A DNA stretch of 64,000 bases from Oligoflexia bacterium (GCA_030432875.1 JAUILP010000008.1:1-64000), one strand, 5' to 3'. Numbered from the stretch's first letter, positions 34,658-43,659 are shown. A program made the numbers and translations. The notes: generated from the sequence alone by a model not told the origin.

Positions 34658-36475
34658 CTACTGGCACTCAAAGCTATAATCGGGGGTAACACATTCTAGT
34701 TCAGGTTTTTTATCTTCGCGAAGGACCAAGTTTCCATTTTGGTCATATTTATTGTGGCAAAAATAGTGACTTTTGAGTTCCTGATATCTCGTGGCACCTT
34801 CCACACTTTCTTTAATATTACTTCTTTGCGAAATTTTTTTAAGGCCTGCTGCATTGTGATAAGTTATAAGCCTTGACCAAGAATATTTTTCGTTAGGGAC
34901 ACAAGGCTTAACCTGATTAACCTTTACTGTACGGTCCCTTGACCCAAGACCATAAAACTGAACGGTCGCGAGCGTCTCACCATTTTTAACTTCAACCCCA
35001 GTCACTAAAAATACAGGAGACGAGGAATCGTTGACAAAGGAAAACCCTGATTTTTCATGGCTTTGTCCATCGCTCCAGGAAACTTCAGCCTCACTGCCCT
35101 CTCGCCCCTGTATCCCATAAAGCTCGTCGTCAAGCCCATAAACGCTCTGGTAATATTTACTATGGTTATGCCAGTTTTCGACCGGAAATCCGGTACCCCA
35201 AGCGGCTCTAAAGAGTGCTGTTGAGACCCCACAAATCCCTCCTGCATAAATAGGCAGCAGGTTAGTAGACATACCATTAAAAAATGGCTTACAAGCTTTT
35301 TCTTCTGCATTATAAACATGGCCTGGCACACAGCCAAAATTATCATAATCTATAATATGGGCCGTATCCTCTCTACGCGGTGGCACAGGATTTTCGTATG
35401 GAAATATCACGTTTACCAGAAGCCCAAAACTTTTTCCTGCCTCCGCCCTCAAACCATCCATGCGCCCAAATGCCAGCGCGATATTGGTGCGCCTAAAATA
35501 GTTTGAGTTTGATCGGTACTGATGCCCTCCCCAGTGGGCCGCTTTATTAAGGGTCACAAGATCTGGTCCATAGGGGGCGCACGTATTACTTATACTAACG
35601 TATTTGCGATTGACATAGCCGACCTTTCTTTCAAATCCCATATTACTAAAGTTAATATACTCAACCTTAATGAATTCACTATTTGCAGTCTTACCTTCAC
35701 CAAGTATAAGTTTGAGCCTGGTTGCCTTAGGCATCGTTATAAGAGTACCGCCATCGTAACTTGGAGTCTGATAAATATTTTGATCGGTTTTTAAATAAAT
35801 CATTTGGGCAAATCCCGCGTCGCAGCTTGCTGGCAAAATAGGGCGCATCAAATAACTGCCGAATAGTGGATCGTCCTGAGAAATATACCGGAGGTTTCCT
35901 TCTTCAGAGGAAATATCGGCAAAATATCCGACGCCTGAATTTTCATGCCCGGTCAATAAAACTTTGAACCAATTTAAAGTATCCTCTCTTTTTGTAGCGC
36001 TTTCAGGTGGATTAGCTTTGGGGACTATTCCCAGCACCATAAAAACCGTGTCACTTTTTATGAGTCCCAGAGAAGTTTCCGGAGCAATCTTAATTTCACT
36101 GCGTAAATTAAGGCCATCAGAAAATTTGGGGACATGCAGAAAACCGTGTATGAGATGGACTCCCGTCCCTTCCGCGATATAAGCGATTTTAGTTTGCCTA
36201 TCATCTAACCAAATTTTTCTCCAGGTATTGCCCCCGGCTACAGTAACCTCATCTGAGGCAATTTTGAATAAAGCTCCAGACACCGTCGCAATTTTAGTTT
36301 CAGCAGAAACAAATGCCGAGCTGCGAATATTATACAAGCTATACTCATCAACGGCGACATGTGAAATCGGCGGCAATGGTTGGTTTTCTGACAGTAGTCC
36401 CGAGGTATTTGTGCTAACGGTTTTACAACCAAGAACATACAAAAGCAAAGCATACTGAACGATTCTCATTTTCAT
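34658..36475 (-). CDS. VanW-like domain lipoprotein
   Basis: The 605-residue protein has a lipoprotein signal ending LYVLGC and two to three beta-rich, SH3-like segments (about 40-320). Its C-terminal third contains the VanW/YoaR signature: AGGICGVSTALFRAAW (about 405-425), VENWHNHS and a following FSFVNDSSSPVFLVTGVE. The VanW family is found in envelope proteins of unknown activity. A Cys-rich last segment (KPCVPNEKY, HYFCHNKY, PELECV, YSFECQ) suggests disulfides. AAAAGG precedes the ATG. It is single-gene, convergent with the EAL gene. Confidence 0.78.
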   Translation of the reverse strand: MKMRIVQYALLLYVLGCKTVSTNTSGLLSENQPLPPISHVAVDEYSLYNIRSSAFVSAETKIATVSGALFKIASDEVTVAGGNTWRKIWLDDRQTKIAYIAEGTGVHLIHGFLHVPKFSDGLNLRSEIKIAPETSLGLIKSDTVFMVLGIVPKANPPESATKREDTLNWFKVLLTGHENSGVGYFADISSEEGNLRYISQDDPLFGSYLMRPILPASCDAGFAQMIYLKTDQNIYQTPSYDGGTLITMPKATRLKLILGEGKTANSEFIKVEYINFSNMGFERKVGYVNRKYVSISNTCAPYGPDLVTLNKAAHWGGHQYRSNSNYFRRTNIALAFGRMDGLRAEAGKSFGLLVNVIFPYENPVPPRREDTAHIIDYDNFGCVPGHVYNAEEKACKPFFNGMSTNLLPIYAGGICGVSTALFRAAWGTGFPVENWHNHSKYYQSVYGLDDELYGIQGREGSEAEVSWSDGQSHEKSGFSFVNDSSSPVFLVTGVEVKNGETLATVQFYGLGSRDRTVKVNQVKPCVPNEKYSWSRLITYHNAAGLKKISQRSNIKESVEGATRYQELKSHYFCHNKYDQNGNLVLREDKKPELECVTPDYSFECQ

Positions 36476-36639
36476 ATAAAACCTTTTTAATGTTTTAAAA
36501 AAATCAGGAAGACTGTTTTAGAGTTTAACACACGGGATTTTATCATTCCACCTCTTCGCCAGGCATCTCTTGGTTTTACCTTCTATATTTTAAATGCTTA
36601 TAGGTTACATTAGTAAATTTTCGGGTGCATTTTCACGGT
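36476..36639. other. Upstream spacer of the VanW-like gene
   Basis: This AT-rich spacer separates the divergent VanW-like gene from the repeat cluster before ispA. It carries the minus-strand ribosome binding site and nothing else recognised. Confidence 0.4.
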
Positions 36640-36704
36640 AATGAGCAGCGGAGCGCAGGTGGCAACGCCGCAAACTGGTGCTTTTTGAGAAGTTACCCTT
36701 AATC
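36640..36704 (+). repeat. 65-bp direct repeat, copy 1
   Basis: This copy begins AATGAGCAGCGGAGCGCAGG and ends TTACCCTTAATC. It matches copy 2 at 36772-36836 over 65 bases with a single difference (A versus G in the CCGCAAACTGG portion). The DNA is notably more GC-rich than its surroundings. Its right end forms the left arm of a hairpin (36681-36720). Confidence 0.9.
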
Positions 36705-36720
36705 GTAGCTTCTCAAAAAG
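36681..36720. repeat. Hairpin between the two direct repeats
   Basis: A left arm at 36681-36696 (CTTTTTGAGAAGTTAC) pairs with 36705-36720 (GTAGCTTCTCAAAAAG) over 16 positions with one G-U wobble and an eight-base loop. The next bases continue an imperfect inverted copy of the repeat, as in REP/BIME-type palindromic units. No T tract follows, so it is not a standard terminator. Confidence 0.8.
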
Positions 36721-36771
36721 TGCCGGGATGCTAGGCGACGCCGAGCACCGCAGCGCAGTTTACATTAGGTA

Positions 36772-36836
36772 AATGAGCAGCGGAGCGCAGGTGGCAACGC
36801 CGCAGACTGGTGCTTTTTGAGAAGTTACCCTTAATC
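36772..36836 (+). repeat. 65-bp direct repeat, copy 2
   Basis: This is the second copy of the unit at 36640, differing by one base. It is preceded by AGTTTACATTAGGTAA (from 36757), a string that recurs almost exactly at 62611-62634 in the pdhA-pdhB gap. The copy lies about 90 bases before the ispA start, so it is likely to be in the ispA leader or promoter. Confidence 0.9.
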
Positions 36837-36923
36837 TCCTTAACATCTCAACCCTATTAGGGTAAATTTATGCTGCTTAGCCTATTTGTTTCTTTGTGCC
36901 GAAGTATTTTAAAGGAGCCTGTC

Positions 36924-37829
36924 ATGTTTCCTCACAATTCAGCCTTAAATATTGAGTTAGATTTTTTTTACGGATATTTTTCTGAGACTCTAAAAGATTT
37001 CTACCAAAATACAGGCACTTTGGGTAAGGCGTGTCTTTATACCTGCCTTGGCAAAGGCAAACGCATTCGTCCCCTCTTGACGCTTCTCTCCATGGAAAAC
37101 TTAAATGGGAGTAAACTCCTTGGCATGAGACCCGCAATCGCCTTAGAAATGATTCACTGCTATAGTCTATGCCATGATGATCTTCCCGCTATGGATAATG
37201 ATGATCTTCGCCGTGGAATACCAACTACCCATAAAAAGTTTGGCGAAGCCAGCGCCATTCTCGCGGGCGATGCTTTGCTTACTGATGCTTTTTTGATTTT
37301 GACGAGCAAAAAATTCCCCTCGCTACCACAAATTCCCCAACATCAACTTGGAACAGTAATTGAGGAAATTTCTACTGCTGCCGGGAGCCAGGGAATGGTT
37401 CAGGGGCAACAGCTAGATACAGAAGCCACTGGAAACGCTCAAAATATATCTCTAGCCCACGTCAGTAAAATCCATGCCTATAAAACCGGCGCGCTTATAT
37501 CTTCGGCAATGGCAATAGGCGCTTGGATGGCAACGGGGTCCCACGAAATTAAGGAAAAATACCGACTTGCTGGCGCAAAACTCGGCACCGCTTTTCAGAT
37601 TTTTGACGATTTGCTAGATGTGGAAGGGACAAAAGAGAGCCTTGGAAAAACCCCGGGCAAAGATGAAGCCGCACACAAACTCACTTTTCTCTCAGTTATG
37701 TCCCAAAGTGATGCCCGGGAACTCGGAGAAAAACTCTGCTGCGAGGCTGAGACCCTGTTACGGGAAAGCGCTATTCATTCAAAAGCATTATTTAACTTGA
37801 TTCAATTTCTTGTGACTAGAGATCACTAA
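36924..37829 (+). CDS. ispA: Short-chain polyprenyl (farnesyl/geranylgeranyl) diphosphate synthase
   Basis: The start at 36924 is chosen because AAAGGAG lies six bases upstream; it gives 301 residues, the usual IspA length. The protein condenses isopentenyl diphosphate with allylic diphosphates. It has GKRIRPLL, the first Asp-rich motif CHDDLPAMDNDDLRRG (D85, D86 with the longer DDx4D spacing typical of bacterial FPP synthases) and the second FDDLLDVEG. The residues before the first motif (HCYSLC) suggest a C15/C20 product. No dxs or xseB gene adjoins it, unlike many genomes. Confidence 0.92.
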   Translation: MFPHNSALNIELDFFYGYFSETLKDFYQNTGTLGKACLYTCLGKGKRIRPLLTLLSMENLNGSKLLGMRPAIALEMIHCYSLCHDDLPAMDNDDLRRGIPTTHKKFGEASAILAGDALLTDAFLILTSKKFPSLPQIPQHQLGTVIEEISTAAGSQGMVQGQQLDTEATGNAQNISLAHVSKIHAYKTGALISSAMAIGAWMATGSHEIKEKYRLAGAKLGTAFQIFDDLLDVEGTKESLGKTPGKDEAAHKLTFLSVMSQSDARELGEKLCCEAETLLRESAIHSKALFNLIQFLVTRDH

Positions 37830-38604
37830 TTTTTAGAAGGGAGTAGATGCGCCCCAGTCATTTTAGGCTCGAGAACCCACCACTCAAGGTGGGTACCATC
37901 ACGACCGTTTTAGGCTTCCTCCTAATCACAAAAAAAGTGGGAGGCTTGCACACCACGGAAAGAATCACGGCCCCTAAAATAAAAGTATCGGTTCTCCGGC
38001 TTTACATGACAAATCAGAGGCGCACCTACAGCTTCAATAGTACCATAAATAGGCTGAATAGGAAGTTAAATCTTAAGATACAGAGCGACTGTTACTAAGT
38101 CTATTTCATACAACATGGCGTATCAGTGATTCATTAGCGAGGTAAAAAATTTTTTCGCTCAAGAGACCCTATATGACATCAGGACATAATAGGCAAAAAT
38201 GTATTTCATAGCCGTATCATATAAACCAATAACTTTGTCAGCATACCATCTGAATTTATTAAAATTTTCACTTTATTTATTCTTTAAACAAACTTTCTTC
38301 TTTGATAAAAATAGCCTATAACCCTTGTGCAACTAAGGTGAAATAGCGGAAAATAGCTTTGGAGCCATGGTGTTTTTTGCTGAGGTTTAAAGAACGCATT
38401 AACCAGCAAGAATAATTATACTAGTCCATTATTTCAGCCAATAATTTTTTTTAATAATCTATGAAAGCGCCAAAGTAAAATATTATATGTAATTAGTTTT
38501 TTTTATTTACATCATGCTCTTTTTTTAGGGTCCCGAAGTCAAAAGGAATATTATTTAAAGGACCCCTAGGAATTTTTGGAGCCCTTAAATTCATGGAGGC
38601 ACGC
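37830..38604. other. Long non-coding stretch with a short hairpin
   Basis: About 775 bases hold no convincing gene. A 7-bp hairpin ACCCACC (37875-37881) / GGTGGGT (37888-37894) with a six-base loop lies 46 bases after ispA but is not followed by T. A string near 37964 (ATCACGGCCCCTAAAATAAA) resembles one near 49729. Reverse-strand fragments such as IYGTIEAVGAPLICHV look faintly coding, so the region may be a decayed gene. Confidence 0.35.
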
Positions 38605-38874
38605 ATGCGAGGAACATTTGAAACAGCGACGCGATTTGCTGTTGAGGAAATTATTAGAAATAGAGGGCATGCATCGAAATTCGGTTTAATACTAACAGAA
38701 GATACCATCAATGGGCTCATAGATGATATTGTCGATCTTCTCATCACCAGTCGCTCTCTCAAAGCAAGTGGGGACCGGTTTATGAAAGCGATGAATAGCG
38801 CAGCTCCTCCGCCTACTCCTAACCTTCCTCCCAATGCGCGAAAATTTTCGGGATTAAAGAAAGTGCATGAATAA
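38605..38874 (+). CDS. Small hypothetical protein coupled to gluQ
   Basis: The ATG at 38605 is chosen because GGAGG lies five bases upstream; an ATG four codons earlier is possible. The 89 residues are helical and charged at first (GTFETATRFAVEEIIRNRG, INGLIDDIVDLLITS) with a Pro-rich tail (APPPTPNLPPN). Its stop overlaps the gluQ start by eight bases, which suggests translational coupling and supports it being real. No family is recognised. A longer frame on the opposite strand is judged to be its shadow. Confidence 0.6.
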   Translation: MRGTFETATRFAVEEIIRNRGHASKFGLILTEDTINGLIDDIVDLLITSRSLKASGDRFMKAMNSAAPPPTPNLPPNARKFSGLKKVHE

Positions 38875-39811
38875 TAGCGTGCTTGTCCCCTCAAAACAGA
38901 TGATCACGCGATTTGCTCCTAGCCCAACCGGTTACCTTCATTTAGGGCATGTAGTTTCAGCACTTTACGTCCATGCCTTGGGAAAATATTTTGAGGCTAA
39001 GATACTTCTACGCATGGAGGACCATGACCGAAGCCGGTGCAAAAAAATTTTTGAAGAAGAAATCTATAAAGATTTAAGCTGGCTAGGGCTAGAATATGCC
39101 AATAAACCTAACTTTGAGCTGGATCCTGAATTTCGGCAGTCTGATTGCCTCCCACTCTACCATGATGCTCTTGAAAAACTAAATACCCAGGGTCTGATTT
39201 ACCGATGTTTTTGTTCTCGAAAGACTCTTGCACAACGGCTTGGTAAAGCGGACACCTTAGAGGGGGAGCTTTGTTATGATAATTATTGTCGGAATCTCCC
39301 AAAAAATAAACAACCTACTGCCCCTTATGTTTTAAGACTCAGAGTAGCCCCTGGAGATACATTTTTTTTTAACGAGTGGAACCGGGGTACTATCACGCAA
39401 ACCCCGGGACTTCAGTGCGGAGATTTTGTTGTATTTGACAAAAACGGGTGTTTTACCTATCAGCACTGTGTGGTCATTGATGATATTCGTCATGGCGTCA
39501 ATCTTATTGTGAGAGGAAAAGACTTGTTAAGTTCTGTCGGAAGACAGCTCTATCTTACCCAGGTTTTGGATGGAGCGCCCGCAGAAATATTTTTTCATCA
39601 TAAGTTGGTTGAAAGCAACAATGAGAAACTCTCAAAAAGAAAAGGTTCATTTGCCATAAAAAATTTTCGTGAATCTGGATATCATCATGAATATGTTATT
39701 GCTGAGGCTATAAATATTTCCTTAAATCGTGATTTTAGAAGACTGAATTTAGAGAATGCCCTGGAACTTATTATTAAATCTCTTGAAGCCCAGAAATCAA
39801 AACGGGAATAA
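38867..39811 (+). CDS. gluQ: Glutamyl-Q tRNA(Asp) synthetase
   Basis: The protein (314 aa) is a truncated GluRS paralogue that glutamylates queuosine-34 of tRNA-Asp. It has the class I opening RFAPSPTGYLHLGHVVSALY with the HIGH-like HLGH, a zinc-binding Cys set (CFCSRKTL, CYDNYC) and KLSKRKG in place of KMSKS. It lacks the anticodon-binding domain of GluRS, as the family does. Its start overlaps the small upstream gene by eight bases. A full-length GluRS must be elsewhere. Confidence 0.93.
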   Translation: MNNSVLVPSKQMITRFAPSPTGYLHLGHVVSALYVHALGKYFEAKILLRMEDHDRSRCKKIFEEEIYKDLSWLGLEYANKPNFELDPEFRQSDCLPLYHDALEKLNTQGLIYRCFCSRKTLAQRLGKADTLEGELCYDNYCRNLPKNKQPTAPYVLRLRVAPGDTFFFNEWNRGTITQTPGLQCGDFVVFDKNGCFTYQHCVVIDDIRHGVNLIVRGKDLLSSVGRQLYLTQVLDGAPAEIFFHHKLVESNNEKLSKRKGSFAIKNFRESGYHHEYVIAEAINISLNRDFRRLNLENALELIIKSLEAQKSKRE

Positions 39812-39964
39812 AATAATGAAAAATTACCTTAAGAAAGGCGTGTGCTCCAAAAAATAAAAGTTAAGAATAAACCATACTTAGTAAATGCCATACTCGATCA
39901 ACTATTCTGCGCCCATTAGCAGTTATAAAAATACAGTTCTTTCCTCATCAGTCTTTTGCAAACA

Positions 39965-42280
39965 TTATTTAAGATCTAAAACAGTCCACTCAACGATGCT
40001 TCCATCTGCGCCATTAAAAGTAAATTTTTTAGGCCTTGGGTTATAAGGATCAACGCAACCTAAACCTTTAAGGGGCACAGCGTTGCCAGCGCAAGTTTGA
40101 TTTTGTTCCTCAGGAGTTTGGTATGGCGGAAAAGAAGCTGTTGGCGCTTTATAACAAGGAAAGCCAACTTTGCCGTTTGGACAATAGCAGTAGTGGCAAC
40201 TAGCTTTAGCTGCTGGATCTAATTTTCGACATGTGGCGTCCGTATGCATGCACTGGCGACCCGCACTATCAGTTCTGACCGCGGGAGATTTAGAGCTACT
40301 CGAAGGAGATTTTGTCCACGAGGTAGTACATTCCTCTTTGCAATTACCACCACACTTAGCATTGGCGCAGCAACATCCTTGACTGCACGGGATTCTACCA
40401 TTGTAACAAACAGTACCCAGAGGTGCGTTACCCAAGCTTATAGAAGGGCACATATAATCATTATAGTTTTGATCAGCCCCACCATAATAACATTGATTTC
40501 CTACAGGACATGTTCCGTTATTACAGTAACACGCGTTGCCATCTTTACCTGGGGACATCCCTGTGGGACAAACAAGGGTTTCTTTATTGATGACAATACT
40601 AAAGTCACTCAGCGTAAAAACATTATTAGATCCAACAGTTTGAACACCATCTCTCGTTAGGACAAAAACCGGAGGAGAGCCATCATTGGCAGCTCCCAAA
40701 TTTTCAGCAAGTTGGAAAGGAAATAAAGATATTTCTGAACTATTAGGAACGACACAGGCACCCACAGCGCTAGGAGCTACAGAATAGCAAAAAGAACCCG
40801 TTAGGCTTGGCCTTAACCCATCATGACAAGAAAAATCCCCAGCTTTGGGCAAATTAGTTGCAGGGAGTTCATCAATGCTTTGGCTAATATCCGGTGTGAT
40901 TCTCGCTCTGCTCACATTTTGAAGACTCCCACCAATGCTTTGCGTCGGTTGTTCAAGAATTTCCAGATCTATGGTATTACCACACACCTGAGTCATCTCT
41001 GGCTTTTCGCTTTCTCTACAGTCAGTGCCGAGATTATTTTTATCATCTGTAACATTGCAACCTGCGTTACACGCGACCCAAACGGGGTCATCCCCGCAAC
41101 TCAGTAGCGCCTGAATATCTTCAAAACATACTCGTTCTGTTGTTCTCACCACACCATTTAGCTCTTTACAGAGTTCACGGGCTTCTCTTCGCGCGAAAGC
41201 ATGGCTAATACGAGTAAAAGATTTTTCATAGTTAGGATTTTTTTTAAGATTTCCCAACAAATCTTTAAAGGCACTTTCCTTCAAAATGCGCTTGCATTCA
41301 TCAGAGACGTTCGGTGCAAAGCGGCTATTGCCTTTGTTAGCTGCCGAAATCAGAAAAGCAGGAACATAATCTTTCTTGAAGGCCTCCCTTTTGATAACCT
41401 GCAATCCTGTCGCTGCTTGAAATGCCTGATCATAACCCACCTGTCTATTTCCTAGTGAGCCATACCACCGTTTGGCATCTGGCTCAATCCAGCCATGATA
41501 AGAAATAAACTCACCCGATTCACTTTCCCGTCCCCAATGGCCCGCATCTTTACCAGCAAATATAGTGTCATAAAATAGGTTGCGGTTTGGGGTGCGATCA
41601 TAGTTGATCTCCATTAAAGGAATACCCTGACCTGCAAATGGGGGGAGAAAAGAGTTGTAGTAGCGTGACCAGAGATGTCTTTGCGTCGCAATGCCACAAC
41701 CGATCGATTGGTCTCCACATAGAGCTCTCAAATATTCTTCCGTACGAATATACCCCTTAGTACGGTCAGCTGAAATACTCACATCTAACTGAAGCCAAAT
41801 GCGTGTCAAGGTATCTTGGTGCTTACTGATAAGATTTTTAAACCCGGCAATTATTTTTTCGGAATTTTTATCTTCATAACTGCCGTTGGGATTAAACTGC
41901 CAAAAAAGATCAATATGAAGTTTTTGACCTGCTTTATTTGAAATATTCTGCGCTGCGGTTAACGCTGCATCCAATTTCTGAAAATTGGGACACCGAGCAT
42001 CAAACGAGTCGCATCCGCCTACGGTGACGTTATACTCTAACATGACATTTTCGATACCTGCATCTATATAAGCTTGATACTCGCCAGATGTGGTTGGTTG
42101 ATGGAAATAGCTAAGAGACATAGATAACGCATCACTGTGATCAATTTGGGTAAGGAGTGCTGCGGCATCGTACCGATTGAGTTTAGGAAGCTCACCTTTA
42201 CGCAGCTTTACATTAAAAGCTTCGGGAGCTCTTGCACAGGAAATAAAATATAGCGACATCAGGACATAAAAAATCTTCAT
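39965..42280 (-). CDS. Large Cys-rich surface lipoprotein of unknown function
   Basis: The lipoprotein signal ends YFISC. AGGTAACTC precedes the ATG. Residues about 40-330 resemble a TIM-barrel glycosidase-like fold by look (AGIENVMLEYNVTVGG, QKLHIDLFWQFNPNG, IWLQLDVSIS, PLMEINYDRTPN), but no catalytic signature is certain. Residues from about 480 to 771 contain 25 Cys with clusters such as CYCNNGTC, CSQGCCCANAKC and CHYCYC, suggesting many disulfides and an extracellular or surface location. No family is recognised. It stands alone, convergent with gluQ. Confidence 0.75.
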   Translation of the reverse strand: MKIFYVLMSLYFISCARAPEAFNVKLRKGELPKLNRYDAAALLTQIDHSDALSMSLSYFHQPTTSGEYQAYIDAGIENVMLEYNVTVGGCDSFDARCPNFQKLDAALTAAQNISNKAGQKLHIDLFWQFNPNGSYEDKNSEKIIAGFKNLISKHQDTLTRIWLQLDVSISADRTKGYIRTEEYLRALCGDQSIGCGIATQRHLWSRYYNSFLPPFAGQGIPLMEINYDRTPNRNLFYDTIFAGKDAGHWGRESESGEFISYHGWIEPDAKRWYGSLGNRQVGYDQAFQAATGLQVIKREAFKKDYVPAFLISAANKGNSRFAPNVSDECKRILKESAFKDLLGNLKKNPNYEKSFTRISHAFARREARELCKELNGVVRTTERVCFEDIQALLSCGDDPVWVACNAGCNVTDDKNNLGTDCRESEKPEMTQVCGNTIDLEILEQPTQSIGGSLQNVSRARITPDISQSIDELPATNLPKAGDFSCHDGLRPSLTGSFCYSVAPSAVGACVVPNSSEISLFPFQLAENLGAANDGSPPVFVLTRDGVQTVGSNNVFTLSDFSIVINKETLVCPTGMSPGKDGNACYCNNGTCPVGNQCYYGGADQNYNDYMCPSISLGNAPLGTVCYNGRIPCSQGCCCANAKCGGNCKEECTTSWTKSPSSSSKSPAVRTDSAGRQCMHTDATCRKLDPAAKASCHYCYCPNGKVGFPCYKAPTASFPPYQTPEEQNQTCAGNAVPLKGLGCVDPYNPRPKKFTFNGADGSIVEWTVLDLK

Positions 42281-42888
42281 GAGTTACCTCTCAACTAAAA
42301 AAATTTAGGGGTTCCCTAAATGCCAAAAAAAATATTTTTTAATCTGCATTACAATAAAATTGTGCTTTATCCGAAGGACAGGGAAAAAACTATATCTTAA
42401 GATATTATGGGATACGGCTTACAAATTCTGCAAATATCGAGCACTGGAAATCTCCTATCACTCTATTGTGCAAAATTCCAATAAACAGCAAAGAAACTGA
42501 TTTCACAGAAATCACGGCGGTTCTTTAAAATACCCACTTAATATCATTAAATTTTTAGGTTTGTTCGCGATGAGGGTTTCGTATAATTCTCCAATGGAAA
42601 GTTTTTTTCACAGGCTAAATCTTGAATTTGAATATTTCCATGACTTAAAAACCAGGGAAATAACTAAAAACTTTTTTTGTACTGGAATTGCATATTTTAC
42701 GATATGAAAAGAATTCACTCTTTTTTGGGCGCTAAAACTTCCCATGAATATGAAAGAGAGCTTATGTCAAAAATGGGATAGAAATTTTTCTGAATATTGA
42801 GGGAGGGTAATATCACAATGTAACCATATCCCGAGGTAAGACACCCAATTTAGTCATCACCCCGCCGCAAGCTTAGGTTAACCAATAG
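42281..42888. other. Non-coding stretch containing a palindrome
   Basis: No gene is seen in about 600 bases. The only notable structure is the palindrome at 42496-42516, listed separately. The region is AT-rich and must carry the promoter of the Cys-rich lipoprotein. Confidence 0.4.
42496..42516. promoter_or_regulatory. Palindrome related to the one at 13247
   Basis: ACTGATTTC (42496-42504), ACA, GAAATCACG (42508-42516) has the same left arm and three-base spacer as 13247-13267 and agrees at 17 of 21 positions. It lies about 215 bases upstream of the large Cys-rich lipoprotein. No T tract follows, which favours an operator over a terminator. Confidence 0.35.
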
Positions 42889-43278
42889 TTAAAATTCTAT
42901 ATTTTTAAGGGTATAACATATTTTCCTCCCCTTTAGAGTTAAATAACTACCAATAAAATCGTTCCCACCCTTGAGATCGCACATTGCATAATTTATTTGT
43001 GCGTTCTCGCAATCGTCTAAGTTTGTGTATATATCTTGCACCATATATGTACATTTCCTGAGGTCAGACAAAAAAGGACCATCTTTCGGATAGAACACCA
43101 GAAAACCAAACCCCACCTGAGAATGATAAGATCTGCAATCAAATAACCAATGAATGCAACCGTCATTCGGGGTAAATGATTTAGTATTAGGTGAAGCGAC
43201 CACCGAAGACTCCTCATTAGAGCAATTTCAAATAATTGTAAATAATGCAACCATAAGCCAAGCATTAAGTTTTTTCAT
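42889..43278 (-). pseudogene. Lipoprotein gene interrupted by an in-frame TGA in the signal peptide
   Basis: A normal-looking gene starts at the ATG at 43278, with GGAG six bases upstream. It reads MKKLNAWLMVALFTII, then TGA (43230-43228), then NCSNEESSVVASPNTK and on to a stop at 42889. The stop falls at the -2 position of the lipobox, directly before Asn-Cys. The rest of the frame (about 113 codons) is intact and has Cys at DGCIHW, DCRSYH, RKCTY, DDCENA and MCDL. A single TGA explains the break, so this is a recent nonsense mutation, a sequencing error or, least likely, readthrough. The internal GTG at 43203 would not restore export. The family is unknown. Confidence 0.7.
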
Positions 43279-43659
43279 ATCAACTCCATAATTAAACTGT
43301 TTTACAGATGATTTCTATTTTTCTCCTGAACTACCCTAATATGTAGTTTAGTATATGACGGGTAAGCATTATCACGATACGTTTTTTTGCGTCAATTTTA
43401 CCAAACCTATTTGCTAGCTCTGTGGAAATCACTTAAAAAAAACTATCTTTTGGGTTGGGAAGTTTCAACAGTTCCATCGCTGTACTTAGGAAGGACGCTA
43501 ACCGGAGCGCGAGAGATCTCCTATTATCAGATACAGAGCAAGGAGATCATTCGACGATATCATTCACCAGGGGCTCAGGATACGCACCCATAAAGCCTTT
43601 CTCGCTAGGCTCCTCAGGTCAAGCCACCAGGGATTGAAATAGATTTATGAATCTTTGCC
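43279..43659. other. Non-coding stretch
   Basis: The part nearest 43660 is more GC-rich than its surroundings. It has an 8-bp inverted repeat GATCTCCT / AGGAGATC (about 43516-43549). Two overlapping short frames (43387-43637) show no family resemblance and no ribosome binding site, so they are not called. Confidence 0.35.

Noticed and set aside
38493-38894. Minus-strand 133-codon frame opposite the small gene before gluQ
   Set aside because: The plus-strand frame has a GGAGG site and overlaps gluQ by eight bases, so the minus frame is its shadow.
43228-43230. Selenocysteine or other recoding at the TGA in the interrupted lipoprotein gene
   Set aside because: The TGA falls in the hydrophobic part of a signal peptide, no selenocysteine-insertion hairpin was seen after it, and no selenoprotein genes are nearby.
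43387-43637. Two overlapping plus-strand frames (68 and 60 codons)
   Set aside because: No ribosome binding site, no family resemblance, and neither frame has coding-like composition over its whole length.
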